A stretch of 64,000 nt of DNA from Shinella granuli (GTDB lineage: Bacteria; Pseudomonadota; Alphaproteobacteria; Rhizobiales; Rhizobiaceae). The notes beneath the pieces were generated by a model. The model saw nothing but the letters and a program-made list of their open reading frames with translations, was not told the origin of the DNA and ran no database searches. Shown one piece after another: positions 57,760-64,000 of this stretch (the first letter of the stretch is position 1; every line of letters begins with the position of its first letter). Where the stretch lies: contig NZ_SLVX01000025.1 of the NCBI RefSeq assembly GCF_004341885.1, positions 1-64,000 of the forward strand, given 5' to 3'. The position numbers and the translations under genes are program-made.

Positions 57760-58695
57760 TTACGCGCCGCCGTCGAATTTCATGACCGGGATGCCGAGCT
57801 TGCGGGCCTTGTCCGCAAGGTTCTCCTGAATGCCGGTGCCGGGAAAAACGAGGACGCCGACCGGCAGGACGTCGAGCATCGCGTCGTTGCGCTTGAAGGG
57901 CGCGGCCTTGCCGTGCTTCGTCCAGTCCGGCCGGAAGGCGACCTGAGACACCTTGCGGCTATCTGCCCAGCGGGAGGCGATGAGTTCGGCTCCTTTGGGC
58001 GTGCCGCCGTGCATCAGCACCATCCCGGGGTGCTTCGCATGGACCTGATCGAGCTTTGCCCAGATCAGACGGTGATCGTTGAAGTCGGCGCCTCCGGTCA
58101 AGGCAACTTTGGGACCGGCGGGCATCATCACCTCGGTCTCGGCCCGGTGTTTCGCGGCGAGGAAATCCCGACTGTCGATCATCGCGGCGGTGAGGTTGCG
58201 ATGGTTGACCATCGAGCCGGTACGGGGCCGCCAGGCGCTGCCGGTGTGGCGCTCGAAGGCTTCCGAGGCGACGTCGCGGAAGAGTTCCATGCTGTTGCGC
58301 CGCTCGATCAGGGTCTGACCTTCTGCCGTGAGGCGCTCAAGCTCTACCGACTTCACCTCGCTGCCATCCTGTTCACGCTGAAGGCGGCGCTGCGCCAGCT
58401 CGTTGTCGTCGAGATCGCGTTCGACCCGGCTCGCGGCGCGGTGGAAGAGATTGACGGTCCCCCAGAGCAACTCGTCGAGGTCGGGTTCGAGGCGGGTGTC
58501 GCCGAGCGTCGCGACGAGGGCGTCGAAGATATCCGCGACGGCGGCGGCGACGGCGGTTCCCTCCGGGAGCGGCCTCGGATCGGGTTCGTCCTGATATGGC
58601 CGCCAGCCGTAGAGCTGGAGTTCGGTGAGGAGATGATCGGTGGGGGACGAGGTGTGGTTAGGCTCGAAACCTGCGTTGTCGTCTTCGTTCATCAT
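57760..58695 (-). CDS. DUF2493 (YspA/SLOG-like) protein
   Basis: The product is 311 aa. The C-terminal part (about 190-305) has KVALTGGADFNDHRLIWAKL, VLMHGGTPKGAELIASRWA and VLPVGVLVFPGTGIQENLAD, a SLOG-type Rossmann domain expected to bind nucleotide-like ligands. The N-terminal 180 residues are helical and unidentified. Such proteins are frequent in mobile elements. The first of two ATGs is at 58695. Confidence 0.83.
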   Translation of the reverse strand: MMNEDDNAGFEPNHTSSPTDHLLTELQLYGWRPYQDEPDPRPLPEGTAVAAAVADIFDALVATLGDTRLEPDLDELLWGTVNLFHRAASRVERDLDDNELAQRRLQREQDGSEVKSVELERLTAEGQTLIERRNSMELFRDVASEAFERHTGSAWRPRTGSMVNHRNLTAAMIDSRDFLAAKHRAETEVMMPAGPKVALTGGADFNDHRLIWAKLDQVHAKHPGMVLMHGGTPKGAELIASRWADSRKVSQVAFRPDWTKHGKAAPFKRNDAMLDVLPVGVLVFPGTGIQENLADKARKLGIPVMKFDGGA

Positions 58696-58751
58696 CGGGA
58701 GCGTCCTTTGTCTGGAGACCGCGCCCATCGCGGCCTTCGCAGGCGTCGGAA

Positions 58752-58968
58752 GCCCACGGGCGGACTGGACTGGCACCCTCGCGCCCTCGCGAGGGCTTCG
58801 ATGGCCGGGTTCGGGCTATTTTGTTTCGCGCTGCAAAGGCGGCTGATCCGGGGTCCCCACGCGACCTGTCGCGTGGGGTGGTCAGGCGCCGGCGGAAAAT
58901 AGCCCGAACGCGGCCATTGCCTGTCCGGGCCGTTTGTGGGCCGATCGCCCTCTCAGAAGGCCGTGGGC
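58752..58968. repeat. Nested palindrome cluster in a 365-bp gene-free gap
   Basis: The gap 58696-59060 holds no credible gene. It contains three nested inverted repeats: GCCCACGG (58752-58759) with CCGTGGGC (58961-58968); a 22-bp pair, 58801-58822 with 58896-58917, one mismatch; and a perfect 10-bp stem CCCCACGCGA/TCGCGTGGGG (58855-58864, 58869-58878). It could form a large cruciform or structured RNA. Confidence 0.6.
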
Positions 58969-59060
58969 GCCGCTCTCTCCGACTTCAAAGGATGTTCGCG
59001 ATGATGAATGGAGACGGCAGGTGAAGACGACTCGACCGCGCCTTGTCCCCACCGATCTCC

Positions 59061-60104
59061 TCACCCTTCCACGAAACGGTGGACGTCATCGGGATGAAGC
59101 TGCTCCATCAAGGTCGCCCGGAGGGCGTCGATGCCGCGCCAGCGCACATCTTCGTTGAAGTCTTCGCGCATCGGTGACACCGAAATCGCCTCGATTCCGA
59201 CGCTCCTTGCTCTGGCGACCAGGCTGTCTCTTGCGTCGTCCCCGGCCGGGTCGCGATCCCGGAGGACATAGAGCCTGCGCAGCGTCGCCGGGAACAGGAT
59301 GGCAGCGAGGTGAGCCGCTGAGAGCGCGGCCATCATCGGCATGTGGGGCAGAACCTGACGGGGCGACAGCACGGTCTCGATGCCTTCGCCGGCCGCGAGC
59401 ACCTCACCGGCAACACCGAAGCGGACGCCATGCCCGAGAAGGTCGCCCATCGCCCGCCGCGGTGACTCGACCGGCGCCTTGCCCGAACCGTCCGGGGCGA
59501 GCCAGGTGCGGTGTGCGCCGGTCTGGATGCCGTGAAGATCGGTGACGGAAGCGACGATCGCCGGCCAGATCTCGGTGGGCGAATGCTCATCGGCCTTGTA
59601 GTAGCACCGCGGATGGTAGCGCAGCGCAGCGGTCCCGAAGAGAGAGGTGATCGCCCGCCCGTTGAGGTAGATTTCCGCGAGTGTGCCGCCGATCGGCTGC
59701 GACATGGCGAAGAGCCGCCGCGATGCTTCAGGCGAACCGACAGCGATGCTCGACGTCCTGCCGGTCGGTGTCCTCGTCCTCTCCGGTTCGGGATGCGGGA
59801 GAGCGAGGAAACGGCGCGCTTCATCGGCCACGTCCTTGAAGTCGATGAGGCCGAGCGTCTCGCGGATGACGTCGAGCAGATCGCCGTGTTCCCCCGTTGA
59901 TGCGTCGGTCCATTTTCCGGCAGGACCCTTGCCAGATTCCGGCCCGGTCAACCGCACGAACATCGAGCGGCCGGGCCTGTTCTGAACATCCCCGACGACC
60001 CAGTATCGTCCGGCACGGTGGCCGGACGACAGGTAGTGTCGGCAAACCGCCTCGGCGTTCCGGCCGAGACGGGATGCCAGTTCGGAAGCATCGTGACGGG
60101 CCAT
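59061..60104 (-). CDS. Toprim-domain protein (DUF7146/plasmid primase-like)
   Basis: The product is 347 aa. The N-terminal part has GRYWVVGDVQNRPGRSMFVRL and KWTDASTGEHGDLLDVI; the Toprim part has EVLAAGEGIETVLSP and LYVLRDRDPAGDDARDSLV with the DxD pair. It is probably a primase-like enzyme for element replication. Its ATG at 60104 shares a base with the helicase stop. Confidence 0.87.
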   Translation of the reverse strand: MARHDASELASRLGRNAEAVCRHYLSSGHRAGRYWVVGDVQNRPGRSMFVRLTGPESGKGPAGKWTDASTGEHGDLLDVIRETLGLIDFKDVADEARRFLALPHPEPERTRTPTGRTSSIAVGSPEASRRLFAMSQPIGGTLAEIYLNGRAITSLFGTAALRYHPRCYYKADEHSPTEIWPAIVASVTDLHGIQTGAHRTWLAPDGSGKAPVESPRRAMGDLLGHGVRFGVAGEVLAAGEGIETVLSPRQVLPHMPMMAALSAAHLAAILFPATLRRLYVLRDRDPAGDDARDSLVARARSVGIEAISVSPMREDFNEDVRWRGIDALRATLMEQLHPDDVHRFVEG

Positions 60105-63100
60105 CACGCAGCCTCCTTCTCGCCGATGCGCTCCACCGGCCAGCGGTCGAGCAACTTGCCGAGAACCGCGGGGCCATTGGCATCGGTCGGCACGAACATG
60201 CGCAGCTTCCACGAGATGATCTCGTGGAACAGGCCGTAGGCCGTGAGGCGCTCGCGCATCGTGTCGTCGAAGCCGGACAGCTCGATGCGGTTCGCGCCCA
60301 TGACGCGAACGCGGCGAAGCTGAAGACCCTCGGCGAGGTCGAGGATAGTGCGGCCGTCCATCAGAGCGGTGAAGGCATCGTCCGGCGTAATCGCAGAAGC
60401 GCCAGCCGTGGTCGCGTTCGCGGCCCAGGCCGGCGAGACCTTGCGGCCAATGATGCGCTCGCCCTCGTCGGTCTGAAGGCGATACACTCGCGTCGAGTCG
60501 TTCGGCAGCCGCTTCCAGATGGGCAGAAGCAAGCCTGTGACCATGTGGAGCGTCGCATCGGTGAACTCGGGCACGTCGGCAATCTCGGTCTTCCATGCCG
60601 CCGCAAAGGTCTCCCCGTCAGTTTCGACCCAATGGGTCTCGGCCATCAAGCGCACCGGGATGTTGTGCGCCTCGGTCGGCCGGATCAGGCGGACACGACG
60701 CTCGACCTCGCCATCGTCGAGCATGATGCTGCTGGCGGGGATCTGAACGGCGGCGCGGCCGGAGCGCTCGTTGACGAGCAGCTTTGCGCGCGGATCGTCG
60801 AGTTCGGCGAGAGCGGCTTCGAGCGTCACCGGACGGTTGCGCTTGCGCTCGTTGATCGTGAGCAGACTGGTTTCCGCGCCGGTGCGGGGATGCGTATAGA
60901 TCGTCTGGCGATCGGTGACGACGAAGCTTTCGGCACTCAGCGTCTCCAGCCCGGCGTCATAGGTGCCCGAAGCGATCGCGCCCTCGATGCGGGCGGTCAG
61001 GAGCTGTTCGAAGGCCGCGAAGAGGATGCCCTGAAGCTCGATGGTGAGCGCGAGCAGCCGGTTGAGGAACGTCGTGATCGGCGGTAGCTCGTCCTTGATG
61101 CCGGTCGAGTCCATCAGCTTCAGGCCGGTGGCGGACTCGAAGCGGTCGAGCGAGCACCCCTCGACCTTGCCGCGCACCAGCAGCATGTAGAGCTGGCGGA
61201 GTGCGTCGCGGGCGTAGTGGCTTTCCAGATTGTCCTCGGGGCGGAACAGCCCTTGACCGCCGGTCTGACGCTGGCCGCGCGTGATCGCGCCCAGCGTGTC
61301 GAGACGGCGGGCGATGGTGCTGAGAAAGCGCTTTTCAGCCTTTACATTGGTCGAGATCGGCCGGAAGAGCGGCGGCTGCGCCTGGTTGGTGCGGTGCGTC
61401 CGGCCGAGGCCCTGAATGGCGGTGTCCGCCTTCCAGCCCGCCTCGAGCAGGTAGTGCACGCGCAGGCGCGTATTCTTCGCAGACTTCTCGGCATGATAGC
61501 TGCGCCCTGTGCCGCCGGCGTCCGAGAAGACGAGCACGCGTTTCTGGTCGTCCATGAAGGCTTGCGTCTCGGCGAGATTGGCCGCTCCGGTGCGCGTCTC
61601 GACCACAAGCCGGTCAATGGTGATGCTGCTGCCGCGCTTGCGGACGATGCGGCGAGACCGGCCCGTCACCTCGGCCACCGTGTCGGTGCCAAAATGCTGG
61701 ATGAGCTGGTCCAGCGCGCCAGGAACCGGCGGCAGGCTGGCGAGCTTGGCGATCAACCCATCGCGGCGCGCGACCGCCTCACGGCTTTCGACCGGCTGAC
61801 CGTCCCGATAGACCGGACGCGACGACAGGTTGCCCTCGCTGTCGGTGAACGGCTCGTAGAGCTGGATCGGGAAGGAATGGGCGAGGTAGTCGAGGACATA
61901 CTCGCGCGGCGTGATGTCCACGCGGACGTCGTTCCATTCCTCGGTCGGCAGCTCCGCCAGCCGCCGTTCCATCAGGGCCTCGCCAGTCGAGACGATCTGG
62001 ATGACGGCCGAATGGCCCGCCTCCAGATCGGCGGCGATCGAGCGAAGCAGGGTCGGCGTCTTCATGCTCGTCAACAAGTGGCCGAAGAAGCGCTGCTTGG
62101 CGCTCTCGAAGGCCGAGCGGGCGGCGGATTTCGCCTGCTTGTTGAGCGTGCCCGAACCGCCTTCGCCGCCGCCAGTGATGTTGGCGGCCTGCATCGCCGC
62201 ATCGAGATTGTTATGGATGATGGCAAAGGCGCCGGCATAGGCGTCGTAAATGCGAACCTGCTGAGGCGTCAGTTCGTGCTCGATGAGCTCGTATTCGACG
62301 CCGGCGAAGGAGAGCGAACGGGCGGTGTAGAGGCCGAGCGCGCGCAGGTCGCGGGCGAGCACCTCCATCGCCGCCACGCCGCCGGCCTCGATCGCCTCGA
62401 CGAACTCGGCGCGGGTGGCGAAGGGGAAATCCTCGCCGCCCCACAGGCCGAGCCGCTGGGCATAGGCGAGATTGTGAACGGTGGTCGCGCCGGTGGCGGA
62501 GACATAGACGACGCGGGCATTCGGAAGCGCGTGCTGGAGGCGCAGGCCGGCGCGGCCCTGCTGCGATGCTGCGACGTCACCGCGTTCTCCCTTGCCCCCA
62601 GCGGCGTTCTGCATGGCATGCGCCTCGTCGAAAATGATCACTCCATCGAAGTCGGAGCCAAACCATTCGACGATTTGCCTGACCCTGGAAACCCTCTCTC
62701 CGCGGTCGTCGGAGCGCAGCGTGGCATAGGTTAAAAATAGGATGCCCTCGCTCAGAGTGATCGGCTTGCCCTGCGGGAACCGCGACAACGGCGTGACCAG
62801 CAGGCGCTCCATGCCGAGCGCGCTCCAGTCGCGTTGAGCGTCCTCGATCAGCTTGTCCGACTTCGAGATCCAGACGGCTTTACGGCGTCCCTGGAGCCAG
62901 TTGTCGAGGATGATCGCAGCCGACTCCCGGCCTTTGCCGACGCCGGTGCCGTCGCCGATCATGAAGCCCTGGCGTAGCCGGACGGCGTCCTTGGCATCCT
63001 CGGACGCAGCGGTCAGCTTGTCGAGGGTGTCGTCGACCGTCCACGCACCGGCGAGGAAATCCGAATGCGCCTCGCCGGCATAGATCACCGTTTCGAGCTG

Positions 63101-64000
63101 GGCATCGGACAGGAGATCGACGACGTTCGCCGGCAGCGTCGGGCGATAGCTCGGCTTCGGCGGGGCGACGCTCGCCATGGCCGCCGATTGCACGAGCTGG
63201 GTCGGATGGGCCTGAGCCCCGGAAATCCGGATGGTCTGAAGCCCGTATTCCTCATAGATCGCATCGGAAAGGCGACCGGCATCCGCCGGCTTCCAGTCGA
63301 TGGTATCATAGGCGAGCGGAGCGCCTTCCGGCTCGGCATGCGCCATGGCGGGCGCGGCCCTGGCCGCCCGGTTGACATAGGCGCGAACGGTGCGAGGCGC
63401 GACCACAGGCACGGAGACGGCCGGATCGACCGACAGGCGCGCCGGGAGGTGCTCGGCCAGCCATCCGAGCAGAGTGGCCACATCCGGCGCGACGCCGGGC
63501 GCAGCGGGGAACACGGATGGATCTTCAGCCGGCAGCTTGTCGATGACGGTCAGCCGGGTCGGAAAGGTCGTGCCGTGCTTCGCATAGACCGAGCCGTCGA
63601 TCGCTGCGGAAAAGACGACGCGACCACGTTCCTGGAGCCGACCATAGGCTGTTGACCAGGCAGGAGCGTCGGGAGCGAAATTCGCGCCGGTGATGGTGAC
63701 GAGACGGCCGCCGGGAGCGAGACGCGAGAGCGCCGAGGCGACATGGCGGAAAGCGGCATCGGCCATCCGGCCTTCAACATTCGCCATGACCGAGAATGGC
63801 GGGTTCATCAGCACGACGGACGGCAGAATGCCGGTGTCGAGATGATCGTCGATCTGCGCCGCGTCGAAGCGGGAGATGGACAGGGCCGGAAAGAGAAGAG
63901 ACAGGAGGACGGCGCGGGTTTCCGCAAGCTCGTTGAGAACGAGCGCGCCGCCGGCGATCTCGGCCAGGATGGCGAGGAGCCCGGTCCCGGCCGACGGCTC
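60104..64000 (-). CDS. Methylase-helicase with strawberry-notch domains (5' end beyond window)
   Basis: The frame is open for 1299 codons to the window edge. Starting from its visible end come EPSAGTGLLAI (SAM motif) and MNPPFS (N6-adenine methylase motif). Then follow Walker A GDGTGVGKGRESAAI, DEAH in IIFDEAHAMQN, and the SBNO-type C-domain (SDAGGTGRSYHAEKS and QGLGRTHRTNQAQPP). Such giant proteins are common next to ssb and Toprim genes in conjugative elements and may protect incoming DNA. The GTG at 63814 is internal, not the start. Confidence 0.88.
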   Translation of the reverse strand, partial: EPSAGTGLLAILAEIAGGALVLNELAETRAVLLSLLFPALSISRFDAAQIDDHLDTGILPSVVLMNPPFSVMANVEGRMADAAFRHVASALSRLAPGGRLVTITGANFAPDAPAWSTAYGRLQERGRVVFSAAIDGSVYAKHGTTFPTRLTVIDKLPAEDPSVFPAAPGVAPDVATLLGWLAEHLPARLSVDPAVSVPVVAPRTVRAYVNRAARAAPAMAHAEPEGAPLAYDTIDWKPADAGRLSDAIYEEYGLQTIRISGAQAHPTQLVQSAAMASVAPPKPSYRPTLPANVVDLLSDAQLETVIYAGEAHSDFLAGAWTVDDTLDKLTAASEDAKDAVRLRQGFMIGDGTGVGKGRESAAIILDNWLQGRRKAVWISKSDKLIEDAQRDWSALGMERLLVTPLSRFPQGKPITLSEGILFLTYATLRSDDRGERVSRVRQIVEWFGSDFDGVIIFDEAHAMQNAAGGKGERGDVAASQQGRAGLRLQHALPNARVVYVSATGATTVHNLAYAQRLGLWGGEDFPFATRAEFVEAIEAGGVAAMEVLARDLRALGLYTARSLSFAGVEYELIEHELTPQQVRIYDAYAGAFAIIHNNLDAAMQAANITGGGEGGSGTLNKQAKSAARSAFESAKQRFFGHLLTSMKTPTLLRSIAADLEAGHSAVIQIVSTGEALMERRLAELPTEEWNDVRVDITPREYVLDYLAHSFPIQLYEPFTDSEGNLSSRPVYRDGQPVESREAVARRDGLIAKLASLPPVPGALDQLIQHFGTDTVAEVTGRSRRIVRKRGSSITIDRLVVETRTGAANLAETQAFMDDQKRVLVFSDAGGTGRSYHAEKSAKNTRLRVHYLLEAGWKADTAIQGLGRTHRTNQAQPPLFRPISTNVKAEKRFLSTIARRLDTLGAITRGQRQTGGQGLFRPEDNLESHYARDALRQLYMLLVRGKVEGCSLDRFESATGLKLMDSTGIKDELPPITTFLNRLLALTIELQGILFAAFEQLLTARIEGAIASGTYDAGLETLSAESFVVTDRQTIYTHPRTGAETSLLTINERKRNRPVTLEAALAELDDPRAKLLVNERSGRAAVQIPASSIMLDDGEVERRVRLIRPTEAHNIPVRLMAETHWVETDGETFAAAWKTEIADVPEFTDATLHMVTGLLLPIWKRLPNDSTRVYRLQTDEGERIIGRKVSPAWAANATTAGASAITPDDAFTALMDGRTILDLAEGLQLRRVRVMGANRIELSGFDDTMRERLTAYGLFHEIISWKLRMFVPTDANGPAVLGKLLDRWPVERIGEKEAA

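Noticed and set aside
1..64000. CRISPR arrays, insertion sequences, rRNA or complete tRNA genes
   Set aside because: No spaced identical repeats, transposase motifs or RNA gene structures were seen on either strand.

Overview
The window is GC-rich and densely packed. Its gene families (Blh/BigR-type sulfide genes, FixN-like oxidase, RlxS/Trb conjugation genes with DUF736, DUF2840, DUF2274 and DUF2285 proteins) point to an alphaproteobacterium, most likely of the Hyphomicrobiales. It reads as one end of an integrative and conjugative element, or a related conjugative replicon, carrying about 33 kb of accessory genes. The organism call is inference from family content.

Layout. Positions 1-181 look like chromosomal flank: the start of a leftward gene and a strong bidirectional terminator. 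At 182-334 lie three 51-bp tandem units. The first begins with 18 bp matching the complement of a bacterial initiator tRNA 3' end, as expected of an attachment scar. Positions 394-33.6 kb are a cargo island. It holds four L,D-transpeptidases, six thioredoxin-fold proteins (DsbD, DsbG-like, two DsbA-like, TlpA-like, one DsbD-gamma-like), a CIO/bd quinol oxidase, a cbb3-type oxidase operon with a TsdA-like cytochrome and a Cu-type P-ATPase, and a second TsdA-like operon. It also holds sulfide:quinone oxidoreductase with a Blh/TauE/YeeE operon, a peroxiredoxin-ArsR pair, and a QseBC/PmrAB-like two-component system at its right end. From 33.6 to 53.9 kb is the conserved transfer and maintenance block: LysR, DUF2274, trbI-G-F-L-K-J-E-D-C-B, a CopG-like protein, traG, rlxS, lytic transglycosylase, DUF736, signal peptidase, DUF2840, ribbon-helix-helix, DNA methylase, parA, repA. 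From 53.9 to 64 kb are small DNA-binding proteins, ssb with a decayed inverted copy, a DUF2493 protein, a Toprim protein and a large methylase/helicase cut by the window edge.

How it fits together. Eight intergenic copies of the direct repeat CTTAAG-N5-CTTAAG (some degenerate) lie upstream of cargo operons, one of them in front of the two-component genes. This is the half-site and spacing known for PmrA/QseB-type regulators. No other copy was found by eye, so the sensor pair probably controls a dispersed envelope-thiol and respiration regulon. A second motif, TTACATA/TATGTAA, sits in front of the bd oxidase/peroxiredoxin-ArsR pair, the cytochrome/TsdA operon and the sqr/blh pair. It probably marks a sulfide-responsive ArsR (BigR-like) regulon. 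Together the genes look like a mobile module that oxidises sulfide and thiosulfate into two terminal oxidases. At the same time it would keep the single active-site cysteines of its own L,D-transpeptidases reduced through DsbG/DsbD.
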